64,000 nt of DNA. Source: Megamerina dolium (lineage: Eukaryota > Arthropoda > Insecta > Diptera > Megamerinidae). Numbering within the stretch: position 1 is the first letter of the stretch; every line of letters starts with the position of its first letter. The notes beneath the pieces are model-generated. The model worked only from the letters and a program-made list of their open reading frames with translations. It had not been told where the DNA came from and did no database searches. This document shows, piece after piece, positions 25,681-38,183 of this stretch. Position numbers and translations under genes: made by a program. Location of the stretch: positions 28,915,253-28,979,252 of the forward strand of contig OY978525.1 in the NCBI GenBank assembly GCA_963854835.1, given 5' to 3'.

Positions 25681-26094
25681 GTTGGCAACTAAGAAATTGC
25701 CGATAAATTAATGGTTTCTTTCAATATATTTTTTTTGCCTTATCACATTTATTAGCTGTCAGTCTTACTTGCAAATTGCGCGTATTTATGTTATCGTTAA
25801 AGGTATTATTTTAATATGGAATGAAAAAATGAGCATTTTCGTCATATTTTACTTTTTAATTTCCGTAAAGGAATGAACGTGTCGTGTATATGGTGGGGAA
25901 GCCTTAAAAGACAGAATTGGAATTAGTTCGACATATTTCGTTACGGATATTTTTCACTTAAAGATGACCAACGATGATCAAATTAAAACCATAATTGAGT
26001 CAGATCGTTATATAACTGTACGAGAGATAGCAGAGAAGTTAAATATGTCATATAAAGCGATTGAGATAATTGACGGAAGCTATTAAAAAAAATC
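25681..26094 (+). mobile_element. Mariner relic, left half (split by repeat A)
   Basis: It starts with the inverted end GTTGGCAACTAAGAAATTGC, whose counterpart lies at 27701-27722. The transposase N-terminus is visible at about 25940-26087: HLKMTNDDQIKTIIESDRYI then TVREIAEKLNMSYKAIEII, a mariner DNA-binding (helix-turn-helix) segment. It breaks off where repeat A begins. The catalytic domain is missing entirely. Confidence 0.7.
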
Positions 26095-27672
26095 TCCTTA
26101 CAGTCGGCTGGGGCCGACCAAACTATACCCTGCATATGTAGATTTATATATAAAAAGTTTACTCGAATATCCAACTTTTCTTTTATTTCCACTTTTCGAG
26201 AAACAATTTTTGCATATACTACTAATTTACACCCGAAATATGGTTGACTTTCACGAAGTAAAAGGATTTTAAGATAATTCCGAGGCTTAGTATGGGAGCT
26301 ATATAAAAAGTGGGCGTGGCTTACCACTTTCTAGTAAATCCAATTAATTTTTCAATGTTAATCCACACCTTAAATTTGGTGTCCTACGTTGAATAGTTTC
26401 TAAGTTATGGTGGTTAATATTTTTGTTTAATTTCCTCAACTTTGTATGGGAGCCCCAATAAGAAGTGGGCGTGGTACGCTGATTTTTCGCCAGATTATTT
26501 CCGACTACGATATTAATTTAAGTGTCAATTATGGTTATTGTAGACATAAGATTGCCTAAGTTACAGCTGTTTCAATTTAAAATTTGTATGGGGGCTACGA
26601 TAAACACTGGCCGTGGTGCGCCCATTTTCTGTGAGCCTAGTTGCTCGTACAATACTAATCCATACCCTAAGTCTCGTTGTCCTAGGCTAAATGGTTTGTA
26701 AGCTATGGAGCTTAAAATTTTAGTTTAATTCACTCGACTTTGTATGGGAGACCCATGAAGGAGTCGGCGTGGCACACTGATTTTTTGCCAGATTTTTGCC
26801 GACTACGATATTAATTTAAGTGTCAATTATGGTTATTCTAGACAGAAGATTGCCGAAGTTACAGCTGTTTCAATTTAAAATTTGTATGGGGGCTACGATA
26901 AACACTGGGCGTGGTGCGCCCATTTTCTGTGAGCCTAGTTGCTCGTACAATACTAATCCACACCTTAAATCTCGTTACTCTACGCTGAATAGTTTGCAAG
27001 TTATAACCGGTAACATTTTTTTTAATTTCCGCAACTTTGTATGGGAGACCCAAAAAGGAGTGGGCGTGGCACATTGATTTTCTGCCATATTATTTCTGAC
27101 TACCGTGTTAATCTAAGTGTCAATTATGGTTATTCTAGACAGAAGATTGTAGAAGTTACAGCAGTTTCAATTTAAAAGAAGTACAGACACTTTGTATGGG
27201 AGCTACGCTAGAAAGTAGGCGTGGCTCATCCACTTTTGGTGAGGTTATATAGTAGTATAATATAACTTTATGTGCAAAATATTGTTGTCCCAAGTGGTAT
27301 ATTGTGTGAGTTATAGCAAGTTAAAGATTTTGAAAATTTCGAGGTTAGTCGCTTTGAATGCTTGGTGTGGGCGTGGTTATTGACCGATCATGCCTAATAT
27401 CAATCCCCTCCGTACCCTTGGATCATAGATTACTTATGCCAAATTTCATCGAAATAGCTCAATATTTACTCAAGTTATCGTGCGAACCAGCCAGGTGACA
27501 GACAGACGGACGGACGGACGGACGGACGGACGGACATCGTTAAATCGAAAATTTAATCGACGCTGATCACAAATATATATCCATGTCTATATCTCCGGAG
27601 ATTCCTTCAAGTGGACACAAACATCTGACCGAAATGAATATACCATGCATATTGCATTATGCAGGGTATAAA
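26095..27672 (+). mobile_element. Repeat A, copy 1: composite 1.58 kb element built of ~150 bp units
   Basis: It begins with an A run, then ATCTCCTTACAGTCGGC and a GTCGGC-TGGG-GCCGAC hairpin, then TATACCCTGCATATG. It ends ATGCAGGGTATAAA, so TATACCCTGCAT/ATGCAGGGTATA form 12-bp inverted repeats just inside. The interior repeats units of roughly 145-155 bp around TTTGTATGGGAGCTAC ... AAGTGGGCGTGGC ... TAAGTGTCAATTATGG ... GAAGTTACAGCTGTTTCAAT. It ends with a (GGAC)n microsatellite (27505-27533) and a conserved segment ATATCTCCGGAGATTCCTTC. A second copy is at 55912-57534 and a diverged inverted one around 36250-37040. No transposase frame was found. I do not recognise the family. Confidence 0.75.
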
Positions 27673-27722
27673 GATGGCCAAAGACATCAATGTATGAAAT
27701 CGGCAATTACTTAGTTGTCAAC
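27673..27722 (+). mobile_element. Mariner relic, right terminus (split by repeat A)
   Basis: CGGCAATTACTTAGTTGTCA ending at about 27720 is the inverted counterpart of the left end at 25681, with two mismatches over 22 positions. This shows repeat A sits inside one mariner copy or an internal-deletion derivative of it. Confidence 0.7.
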
Positions 27723-28054
27723 TCAATTATTTTAATGATTCTTTACAACATCTTTCACTGAAGAAAAATCACAGATTTCATGCGAATTGTAAGAAATATT
27801 GGTTATCATCTAAACAAATTTTTAAACGGCTTTTGTTTAATGGGATTAAATTGACAATCCAAAATTGGAATGTCCAGAAACTAAAAATTGGTGTAAAAAC
27901 CCTTCATGGACTTTATAGTATAATAGTGACTCTGCTATCTGTCGTGTTTCAGATAGACCAATTTTAAAAATATTTTTAAGATCTAAGATTAGTAGCCTGT
28001 GAACCATCTTAAATCTAATATCTAAAAAATTTGGAAGCTTTAAGCTGTGTCTGT
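27723..28054. other. AT-rich sequence, nothing recognised
   Basis: No gene or repeat supported. Confidence 0.4.
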
Positions 28055-28215
28055 TTTTGTTTGGCGTGCTTTGGACGAGCTTTTCTTCCAGTACTGTTGT
28101 GCCAGTTATATTTTGAACAGTATTAGAAGGAACCTATAGTACACAAATATTTTTGTCACAGAGCTCTTTTAGAAGCGTTTTTCATGACAAGTTGTTACTG
28201 CTGGAAGAATCAGAA
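28055..28215 (-). mobile_element. SINE fragment (3' body, internally deleted)
   Basis: GGACGAGCTTTTCTTCCAGT, CTGTTGTGCCAGTTA, ATTAGAAGGAACCTA and GTCACAGAGCTCTTTTAGAAG match the SINE body in the order seen at 19237-19570. The segment around TTCCGAACGGCAGAACC and the tRNA-like head are missing. Confidence 0.65.
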
Positions 28216-28579
28216 GAATATGAATATAGCTCAAAGTGTCTAATGGAATAACGTGACTATAACAATTGTTTTTTTAGATAATGTTTTGGATGAAATCTCA
28301 TTTTTCTTAAGTGGAATTTTAAAATAAATTTTAAATTTAAATTTTATTTTAAAAATATTGTATTGCTCTTCGATGGATGAAAGCGTATTATGAAGTGACT
28401 GCTTTATTACATTAAAATGCTTGTATGCATTTCTATTGCACTTCAATAATTTTCAAGTACACTAATTGTTAGAGTAATTACAAATAATATTGATTGTTTG
28501 TCAAATTTGAATGTCATACCAGACACGAAATAGAATAAAGTTTTCCGCACCGGATTTGTTTTATTTTTTAAGAAAAAAT

Positions 28580-28650
<71 letters not shown>

Positions 28651-31390
28651 TAGCAGAATTTTATTAAAAATAACATTTTTATAGTATTGATAGATAGCCA
28701 TTAGAAAAAGAAAAACAAAATACTGCCACAATTCAATTTTGATTAAATATTGCTTGTGACATAAAAAAGAAAAAAATATCGCATTCAGAAAAATAAACTG
28801 AGCACCAAAGCCAGAACAGAGAGACAGAGAGCACGAGAGGGAGAGAGAGAGTTTTTTTTGTAATTTGCTTTATTGAACAATGTGATTGGGTGCTTAGCAA
28901 AAAATCAGCCTTGATTGCTGGAATTGGTTTCTCTTCAGAAATTATAAAGATAGGCATCTTGCTTTGCTCTTAGAAACTTGTTTTGAAATGAATAATGGGG
29001 AAAATTTTAAACTAAATACACATTTAAAATATATGTCGCACATTACAAAAAATATGAAAATTAACAGCCCTGGATATGTATATATTGTGTGAGCATTTGC
29101 CCAAATTAAAGGCACTTTTAGAAATGTAAATCATTTCATACAAATTACGATGTATTTTAAAGCTTCTTATTCATAGTTGTGCAATAAACTTTAAATATTA
29201 ACATTTAAATAGAAGTAAATTTTTTTTTAATTAACTTGCAAATTTTATAGAAATGTTTGATGCAATTAATAGATGCCAAAAGAGACCAAGATTATACTCG
29301 CAATTGTCCAATTTATTATTATTACAAAATTATGCTAGTACCAATAATAATAAATAATAATATTCAAAAGAAATTAATAAAATTCTTAGAAAATTAATTT
29401 TTCCAAACAAAAATAATAATTTTATAATTAATTTTTAACAAAAGAGTTAGTATGGAACAAATAACATTATATAATACAAAGCAGTAGCATAGCCAGGATT
29501 TTGGCAAGGGGGGATAAGATGAAAAATATATATAAGAAAAAAATGTTGGTGAAGTATTTTTGAATATCTATATATTATGATTTTTGTTTTTTACCACGTC
29601 CACCGGCCATCGCCACTGACACAAAGCAAGACATTTTCAAAAATTCATACATACCCAAATACACAGTGTGCTTCAAAGATGTCAGGATCGGTGCTCAAAA
29701 GGCGCCATCTCTTGATATGTAAGGAAATTTTAAAGCCGTGACCTTTGTGAATATTTTGACACTTTATTCGGTCAGCAAACAATAAAGTTAGCACACCAAA
29801 GATGTTAGTGTGCTTATACTTCCGGTCATCAGATTTTTTCAGGTCAGCTAGTTCACTTCTAAAGAGTCGAATTAATTGGTAACGTTCAAGCTTTAAAATT
29901 CACTCTTTTATCAATGGATAGCGACTACTCTTTAAACCTACCAGACAGCACACTGGGAACTTTTTCACTTTTCGCACACAAACACTATGAAGTTAAAGTA
30001 AACCCAAATTGATGATGTCATGTTTGTAATGAAATCAAATAATTATAATAAAATTGAATATATAAAAATATAGAACACTCTACTAAATACATAGACAACC
30101 TCCTCTCTATACGTACTTTCAGCATATATAGTATTTATATAGTATGTATGCTTATTTGTGTAAGACGGTAACTTAGTATTAAATGTAAAAAATGAAAATA
30201 CAAAACAAAATAGCAATATTAAGAATTATAAACTAACGATTTTTAATGTTATTTCACTTAGATACACCATACACATTTATCTACTCACATTTTGCGTACC
30301 TACATATTCATACACATTTATACTACCTATACACACACTCACTCAAATTCACTGAAGAGAAATGAAATTTTCAGTAGAAATGCTAAATGAATAATAATTG
30401 TAGTGAATATAAAGAAGTGAATAATAAAAATAATAAAAATAAAAATACTGTAGTTTTTTCCTTTCGTTTGATTGGATCTACGCAATTGTTGGTAAGTATT
30501 TGTAAGAATTTGTAAGTATTTTTTGCTTTACACGATTTTGTGCCAGGAAATAATTTTTTATTTTTGATATAAATTATGTGTCTGTGCCGATATTCCATTT
30601 CTAAAAGTTGTCGATGAAAAACCTCGCCTATTGTGCCGCCAAAAAAATATAGAAAAGAAAACAGGACATGATAGGAGCCAAGGTCCAGATAGAGAGATGC
30701 TAAAGTAGACATGTGGAGACACAGTAAGAAAGTATCGAATCAAAAAAGAGCAAAGAAAATATAATACTGACGTTTGGTATCCGAACAACCAAATGGATTT
30801 GTGAACAACATGAGCGTCCCTGAAGTGACCTGCCAACGACGCGTAAGTGCTGGAGAGTGACAAAGCAATTAAATGGAAGATACCTCTTTTTTTATCCAGC
30901 TAACATTAGTTATTTGGCTAGTCATTGCAAAACAGCCAGTGTCTAGTGATGGCTGCTATTGTAAATTATAACTAGGTTTATAGGTTCAGGTTACTGCCTG
31001 GAAGGGACACACCTGAATTGTGCTATTTCGGCCCCTAATTGTCTATCCCTTCTTCTACTAAGCAAAGTCCAAAAATGTCTAGTAATTGTGTACGTATGTA
31101 CTTGCATTGCGCCACCTTTTTTGGCTTTGCTGAGGTGTCTTATATTACTATATAAGAAGCACACTAATGCTGAACAAGGTACCAGCAAGGTGTCATTCCT
31201 TGATGTCGGACAACTCAGCGGTTTTTCCCGACGCCAGCTCTTCAGTGTTACATTTGACTATCACTTGGTCGGATACCCAAACTACATAGTAAATACCGAT
31301 TCTTCATTAAAAGAGAGATAAGAAGTTGACACATAGTTGATATTTTTTTTTAAATTTATCAATTACCCAGGTAGAGGTTTAAGGCGAATT
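28216..31390. other. AT-rich spacer with microsatellites, no gene supported
   Basis: It contains a (TA)n tract at 28585-28646 and a short GA-rich tract near 28825-28850. A word TAGCATAGCCAGGATTTTGG near 29485 resembles GTGGCGTATCCAGGGG near 31394, possibly eroded ends of DNA transposons. Minus-strand frames at 30383-30863 and 30991-31188 lack conserved motifs and are not called as genes. Confidence 0.4.
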
Positions 31391-31540
31391 TCAGTGGCGT
31401 ATCCAGGGGGGCTTCCGGGGGATAGATCTTCCCTTGGCCGATGGACTTGTTAAAAGAGAGAAATAATAATATAAATTTATTTAAAAATTATTGATTTAAA
31501 ATTTATTCTTATACATCTTTTGGGGCCGTTTTCAGGGGGG
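31391..31540. repeat. Possible eroded transposon end
   Basis: CAGTGGCGTATCCAGGGG at about 31393 resembles the CAGTGGCGTAGC-type termini seen in several animal DNA transposons. No partner inverted end was found, so this is only a suggestion. Confidence 0.2.
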
Positions 31541-31698
31541 TGCCGTGGCTAACCAAACACTAACCACTAGTGTGTTGGACTTCTGATCTGTAGGTTGTGG
31601 GTTCAATCCCCAGCTGAAGCATAACAAATTTAATATAGCAAAGATATTAAATTTGTCATGGAAAAGCTTCTAAAAGAACTCTATGACAAAGCTCAGGC
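31541..31698 (+). mobile_element. SINE fragment (tRNA-like head)
   Basis: The head reads GTGCCGTGGCTAACC with a small internal duplication (ACACTAACCACTAGTGTG), then CTTCTGATCTGTAGG, the B-box GGGTTCAATCCCC and GCTGAAGCATAACAAATTTA. It then jumps to a distal body part (AAAAGCTTCTAAAAGAACTC). The middle is deleted. Confidence 0.7.
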
Positions 31699-32329
31699 TG
31701 CTCGCGATTTCATTAGTTCTGATCGTATTTGCTTGGAGCTCCGAGACGATCGTTTGACCACGATAGTGCTGTTCGTAATGGATGATTCCTTTCCATTCAA
31801 CCTAAGAAGCGGATATTACTTTCTCATATTAGTCAATCCTGGCTGTGCAATTGTTTCTAACGTATCTGATTGCCTCTTCCATTACTATTTTCACTGTACA
31901 TTGTCTTCCATGATCCGTTTATCATAACACGCACGCAACGGATATGACAACAGTTTCTTGAGCAATATTTAGCTCCTTCGTGAAACTATAAATGGACGAT
32001 TTTCACCGGTTTTTTTAGAGGTTTGCAACCTGTTTTCTGTTTGGACGATGGACATTGACATCTCCGGAGCGAAATAATTTTAACCAGAGTTGTGTCACAT
32101 ATATCGATATGGAATTTTTGCCTATAAACTGCTCAAATTTTTTCTAATGCTTGTGTTGCGTTTTTGTCGTTTTATCATATCACTGGCAGATCGTTTGAAA
32201 ATCACCCAAACATTTTATGAAATTTAGCGAAGTGACTAACACTTAAGTAATTCATGCAACACCATTGTATTTGTCAAAAAATCATTGTTTGGTGATGGTG
32301 TCCCACAATAATAAAGAGTATTATGTCCG
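31699..32329. other. Spacer, nothing recognised
   Basis: No supported gene. The plus-strand frame starting at 31658 runs out of the SINE into unrelated sequence. Confidence 0.4.
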
Positions 32330-33200
32330 ACGGACTAGAGTGGTCCCAATTTATGGATTTCAAGTCGTCCATTCTTGTCTTTTTGGCATAGTGGCCGTCT
32401 GTTGGGCGTGTGACCCCTTTTTCTTACGAAGGGAGTATTATTGGGAGCCCGATGCCGCACCTTTTTCAATGCGTTCTCTAGCGTTAGGGCTTCTTTGGGA
32501 ATGCGCAAATACCATTTAGTTCCTGCGCCACTCAAACGTGTCCTCTCCAAAAGTGAAAGTTTCGCCGGAAACCCATCCAGTACTTGTCGAGGGGATGGTC
32601 TCCTTGACTACCAAAGAAGTTCTCGAGTCCACTTGCTTTAGACGTGGGTAGTGGTTTATTCCCTTTAGATACCGAAGTATTGTTAGAGTCCATCAATCCT
32701 TGGCTTTCCTGTCCCAACCCAGTCATCTTAAATGACCTTGGTACAGGGCCAAATATTTGGTCTTTGGTACTTTTACCTTTGGTATCAGTTTCTTGGATAT
32801 TGGTCTCCACCTGACTCGCACATGAACCTGCTAGTTTATTTATCTTACTTAACTTCTTTTTATCCATGCCCCACGAATAATAGGTCCACCGTGCCATAGC
32901 CTCCAATAGCACGGTAAGCCCACAGTTACTTCCTGAGGTGAGCAGGTATCAGTGAGGTACAAAGCTAAAATACAGTCTGTTACCCCCGACTGCAAACAAG
33001 TCCGATAGACATGCGATATCCCGAATTGGGGGAGGCGTTTAACGACCACTTAGTCGTGTATTTGTCTTCGTGTGGTACCTCCAGGCTGACTAATCCAAGA
33101 TGGGACACTCTGCTGATATGCTCAATACCAAGCTCAGGCCTAAGCATTTCGTTGGCACAGCTCAGTCATGCACAGATGCACGTAAGCTCAAGCACCTCAT
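32330..33200 (-). pseudogene. Likely LINE ORF1-type coding relic
   Basis: Higher GC than its surroundings. The minus strand has two partial frames. 32532-32912 contains MDKKKLSKINKLAG followed by a Ser/Lys/Gly-rich stretch. 32335-32550 starts RTRLSGAGTKWYLRIPKEAL, and this LSGAG.K-type motif followed by 'ALTLENALKKV' resembles the ORF1 (gag-like) region of R1/LOA/I-type LINEs. Frameshifts separate the frames, and no reverse transcriptase follows. It may be the 5' end of the same kind of LINE as that at 38-40 kb, but this is inference. Confidence 0.4.
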
Positions 33201-34975
33201 CATCAAGAATATAGATACTTGTTCTGTCAGCACAATGATATAAATTGCTGCATAGGCTTGGTACATCTAGAATTGTTTTACGACCAACTTTGCCTTACGA
33301 ATATTCCAATATATTTAATTTTTTTTCTAATTCTTACACTCAAAATTGATTTGTTTAAAGCTTTAAATAATATCGTCAATATTTTTGCACTATGTAGATA
33401 ATTCATCTTAGTTGCTAAGGAGTACATAAACAAAAAATGTTCAAACTTCAATTACATTTACATTTCCTTTTTGTAGTTCATAGTACATATTCTTTCCGCA
33501 TTTATTACCATTTATTTCAATATTTTTGCCGTACATTTTGCTTTTATACATTGTGCTTTCGTTGAATTCTATTCAATTGCATTGAAATTTATTATCCTTT
33601 TACATTCAATGATGTTATCTACTATCTACCTTTAGATATATAGTAAAAATATTATCGCCACTAGTAGTACGTTTGATGCTATGGCTAATGCTATTGTTAT
33701 TTTCGCTTTTTAGTTTGCTGTTTTTTTTTGTTTTTTCGTTTTGTCGTTTTGCATTCTTTCTTACATTTAGTTGCTTTATGTATAGTGCTACTAGTGCTGT
33801 TGCTTAATATCCTTTTGCTTAGTGTAATATCATTTCTTTTGCATTACGTATAGAATTTTATATTTTTCATTGTGGTAGATGCTCTTATGTAAATCCTGAA
33901 TTTTTTTCCATCTTCTTGGTGAAGTATGTATGCATATAGGTATCCTTCATATTCATTTATTTACTTTGCCACGCAGAACAGTTTAAAATATTTACAATGA
34001 AAATATGTACAATATATGAAGGCAGCACAATTTCAACTCTGATGACGATGACAAAGTAAATATTTAGATAGTGCAGGATGCATTTTCTTTTTACAATTAT
34101 TATTTACGTATTTTTTCACCTGTGGCAATTTTAAACATTTTTTCTTGTCATATTCTTTCTGAATGCATACACGGTTGTAGAAGTTTTATTGTTCACATAC
34201 AAACAAGCATATACTCCTATGCACTGAAATAAGTAAATAATGACCTTGCTTATTATTAAAAAAGTTTCCTTATACTAATACATATCAATACGTCCCTTTC
34301 ATACAATATTTTATTATTTATTTTCATAATTCAACAAAATTTAGATGCTTTTACCGGTACGAAAATTTTCGAAGAAACTTTCAATTTCATTGAAATAGTA
34401 TTTTGCTTTATTTTAGAGGTTTATAGTTTTACATGTTCTAGTGTCATTCATAATCTTTTGGCAGCATTACATTTTTCTGCAACTTTTTCACAAGTTGTTC
34501 AAAAGTTTTTCTTCTTAACAAGTATTTCGCAGTGATTATAAGTATCATAGAACTACATTCACATATATTACTAATTACAACTTTAAGAGCATTAAATTTT
34601 AAAACTGTCTGTTTTTTTTATCGAAATTAAGTTATAAAGCCAGTACGTAGATATATTGGTTTACTATAGAATGTACAAGTATGTAATTAAAATATTTAAT
34701 GTAAATTTACATTAATGTATACATCACCTTCTACTGGTGTCAAAAATGAATTAATGTTGCTATACAATGTATACAGTAAATTAACACTGATTGTATATTC
34801 ATTATGTTGACAATATATTGTTTTATTGTATGGACATGTATGTAGCGCACGTGGAGATAGAAAAACAAAAAATTATGATAATAATAAAAAAATGAAAACA
34901 TTTTTAATAATAATGCACTACTGAAATTGTTCACTATATTCCTACATGTAGTACTACAGAAAGGAGAGAACATAC
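33201..34975. other. AT-rich (T-rich) spacer, nothing recognised
   Basis: No gene, RNA or repeat supported over about 1.8 kb. Confidence 0.45.
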
Positions 34976-34997
34976 TTTTTATACCCTGCATGAGTAT
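34976..34997 (-). repeat. Terminus of repeat A, copy 3, with left target duplication of the inserted LINE
   Basis: TTTATACCCTGCAT is the repeat A terminus in reverse orientation. GCATGAGTAT (34988-34997) is repeated exactly at 36239-36248, flanking the LINE between them. Confidence 0.85.
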
Positions 34998-36238
34998 CTC
35001 TTCTTCTTCTTATGTGGCCACAACAACCGAATATCGATTTAGGCCGAAAATAACATGCTTCGCCAGCCATCTCTGTTCTTCGCTAGCTGGCGCCAGTTAG
35101 AAATTCCAAGCGCCGTCAGGTTCTCCAGTACTTGGTCTTTCCACCGGAGGTTTGGTCTTCCTCTTCTACGCCGTCCTCCAGCGGGTTCCGAATATAACAC
35201 CTTCTTAGCTGGAGCGTGTTCTTCCATTCGCTAGACATGACCTAGCCAGCGCAGCCGCTGGATTTTGATGCGCTTTACTATGTCAATATCGGCATACAGC
35301 TCGTACAGCTCATGGTTGTACCTTATTCGGTACTCGCCACCAACGCAAATAGGTCCAAAGATCTTGCGTAGGACTTTTCTCTCGAAAACTCCAAGCATTC
35401 GCTCATCGGAGGTGGAAATTGTCCAGGATTCAGCGCCATATGTTAGGACAGGCATGATGAGAGACTTGTAGAGTGTAGTTTTCGTTCTTCGAGAGAGGGC
35501 TCGACTTCTGAATTGCTTACTGAGCCCAAAGTAGCACGTGTTTGCAAGAGTGATCATTCGCAATATCTCCAGGCTGAGGTCATTACTGTTGTTAATGCTG
35601 GTTCCAAGATAGACAAAGTCCCTTACTACTTCAAAAGCGTAGTTGTCAACAGTGACGTGCTGTCGAAGACGCCGGGACTCTTTGTTTGTTGACATTAGAT
35701 ACTTCGTCTTGCCCTCGTTCACCGTAAGACCCATCCGACGCGACTCTCTTTCCAACTCTGAGAATGCTGCACTGACTGCTCGCGTGTTCATGCCGATTAT
35801 GTCAATATCGTCGGCATACGCTAACAGCATGACACTTTTGTTGAAGATAGTGCCATTATGTCTTAGATCAGCAGCTCGTATTATTTTCTCCATAATAAGA
35901 TTGAAGAAGTCGCACGATAACGAATCACCTTGTCTGAAACCCCGTTCGGTATTGAACGGTGCGGAGCGGTCCTTCCCAATTTTCACTGCACAACGGGAGT
36001 TATGCAGTGTCATTCTACAAAGTCGAATGAGCTTTGCAGGAATACCGAACTCAGACATTGTTGCGTAGAGGTAATCCCTTATCGGACTGTCGAAAGCGGC
36101 TTTATAATCAACAAATATGTGGTGTGTGTCGATCTGTTTTTCTTGGGTCTTCTCCAGGATTTGGCGCAGTGTGAAAATCTGGTCGATGGTGGATTTACCA
36201 GGTCTGAAGCCACACTGATAAGGTCCATATACTCATAG
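34998..36238 (-). pseudogene. 5'-truncated LINE: reverse transcriptase to 3' end, one in-frame stop
   Basis: The minus strand from about 36236 is open through reverse transcriptase landmarks: YQCGFRPGKSTIDQIFTLRQ, then DYKAAFDSPIRD, RGFRQGDSLSCDFFNLIMEK, the catalytic box MLLAYADDIDIIG, and YLGTSINNSND. The C-terminal region typical of these LINEs follows (LTYGAESWTISTSDERML, RIKIQRLRWLGHV, then RGRPNLRWKDQVLENL). The frame ends at 35039 with one in-frame TAG after WLGHV. The endonuclease and the N-terminal RT are missing. The 3' end is TTATGTGGCCACA followed by a short (GAA)-type tail. A perfect 10-bp target duplication flanks it. The proteins resemble the 'craniofacial development protein 2-like' retroelements. 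The clade is not settled. Confidence 0.9.
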
Positions 36239-37050
36239 GCATGAGTATATGCAAGGTATATTCACTTCAGTCACATGTTTGTTACTGCTTGAAAAAATCT
36301 CCGGAGATATCAAAAATTATATATATTCCTGATCCGTCCTTCCATTCGTCCGTCCGTCTGTCTGTCTGCTACCTGACTGGTTCGCATGATAAATTAAGCA
36401 AATATTGAGCTATTTTTACGATTTTTTATATTTTGGCATAAGTAATCCATTATCCAATAGTACAGAGCGACTAACCTCGGAATGTTTAAAATCTCTAACT
36501 TGCTATAATTCACTTAAGCCACTCCTACTTTTTATAGTAGCTCCCATACAAAGTGCCTGAATTTCTTTTAAACTTAAATAAATGTAACTTCTGCAATCTA
36601 CTTCCTAAGAGTACCATATTTGACACTTGGATTAAAAAGAAAGGTTTTACAATTTTAACTTACGAACTATTCACCGTAGGACAATCATATTTAAGGTATA
36701 TATTAGTATTTCAAAGATAATTAGATTTATATGATAAATGCAAGCCACGTTCACTCTTTTATGTATCTCCCATACAAAGCCTATGAATTGGTTTTATGTC
36801 TAAAACGTCATAACTTCAGCAAATTAAACAACCAATTTTAACACGTAGTTTTGTAATGTGGTTTGTAATATAGCTCCTATACAAAGTCGCAGAATTATCT
36901 TAAATTTTAAAACTCCCATGACTTACAAAGTATTTCTTCTAAGTCAGAAGTAAATTAGTAATATAGGCAGAAATTATTTCTCACAATTGGTGAGCCATGC
37001 CTACTTCTTAACGTAGGTCCCATAAAAAGTAGTGTAAATAAGAAAAAAGA
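36239..37050 (-). mobile_element. Repeat A, copy 3 (old, reverse orientation)
   Basis: Reading rightwards: TGCAAGGTATATTCACTTCAG, TCTCCGGAGATATC, a CCGTCCGTCTGTCTGTC tract, TGGTTCGCATGATAA, AGCAAATATTGAGCTAT, GCGACTAACCTCGGAAT and repeated CTCCCATACAAAG boxes. Each is the complement, in order, of repeat A at 27670 down to about 27040. Divergence is high, and the far end fades near 37050. Confidence 0.75.
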
Positions 37051-37207
37051 TGGATGCAAAACTTCCCGCAAATGTTGCTTTGTTGGCTCAATGGTCGACA
37101 TGTTTGAAGCAGCCGACATGTTTGACGAAAATGTAACTGAAGCATTTCATATAATACGAAGTGGGCTACTCACACCAAAATGTTATCCTTTGTGAAGCAT
37201 GAGTTTT

Positions 37208-37360
37208 ACTAGAGAACGTTTAATACCAGAGAAGTCCTACTTTAGCTTTTGAGCTTATTTCTGATTACAAATATCAGGGTCACTTAACAGAGTTGTAGAA
37301 TATAGAGATTTCGAAGAGAACAATGCAATGATCAGGAGAAAAATTCTGTAAATTAACATA
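37208..37360. repeat. Inverted repeat, left arm (about 150 bp)
   Basis: GAGAACGTTTAATACCAGAG, AGCTTATTTCTGATTACAAA, CAGGGTCACTTAACAGAGTT and GAAAAATTCTGTAAATTAACAT recur as the complement, in reverse order, at 40088-40236. Identity looks about 90%. The arms bracket a ~2.7 kb block containing the I-like LINE. Confidence 0.85.
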
Positions 37361-38148
37361 GCAAATTTACATATATTGAAATAAGATCACATAATAGTAC
37401 TTGAATATTTTTGAGTGAAATCTATATATAGAATTTTTAATGAAAAATTTTTACTATTATTCAATATATATATATATGCACATGCGTATTGAGTACTCCA
37501 TTCGCGCAATGCATATATTTATAAATATCAGGCAATCAAAAATATCAGCAAGGCAATCAGAAATATCAGCAAGTAATATGACATGTTGAAATTCAATGTA
37601 AAGGAACAGAAAATTAGAATGTAAATACGTTGTTGTTGCTCCTTATAGTAAATTTATACCTTCTGTGCTCTCTCTGCTTTTGCTCTTCCGTCACATAAAG
37701 GAATAGACATCCAATTGTTGTTGCGTGACTGAAAGATCAAATTTACATATGTGTTTTCGACAACAAAAATTAACATGCGATTACGGTTTTACTTGGGCTT
37801 AAACCAAAGAAATAAAAAATTTGAATATTTTATTTTAACAATTTAATTTAATTAATTTTAATACTAAATTTTAATACTAAATTATGCTAATGTTCTTAAT
37901 CTATATCGTTCCCTAATTCAAGAGCAGAAAACAAAGGTGAAGAGGAATAACGAAAAAAACATAAACATCTAGAGATGCAGTTAGAATATCTATTCGCCTG
38001 AATATGATCGCAAAAATGCAATTCAGCAATTTTGATGTCGAAAACATTTTCAATATTTTCGTTGGAAAAAATTCCACAGTCAAAATTGATGATATACAAT
38101 TCTGCAAATTTAGTGTGAGAAACTATTTCAAGAAATAGTATACTACAA
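37361..38148. other. AT-rich sequence between inverted arm and LINE, nothing recognised
   Basis: No gene supported. Overlapping minus-strand frames near 37896-38107 lack motifs. Confidence 0.4.
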
Positions 38149-38149
38149 C

Positions 38150-38183
<34 letters not shown>

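Noticed and set aside
30383..31321. Several frames of 65-109 residues on both strands
   Set aside because: No motif, no splice-consistent partner, strand ambiguity and AT-driven composition; not called.
29484..31410. Pair of TAGCATAGCCAGG / GTGGCGTATCCAGG words as ends of one DNA transposon
   Set aside because: The two words are in the same orientation, not inverted, and no duplication or transposase was seen between them.
35643..36238. Plus-strand frames of 141 and 102 residues
   Set aside because: They are the antisense of the LINE reverse transcriptase.
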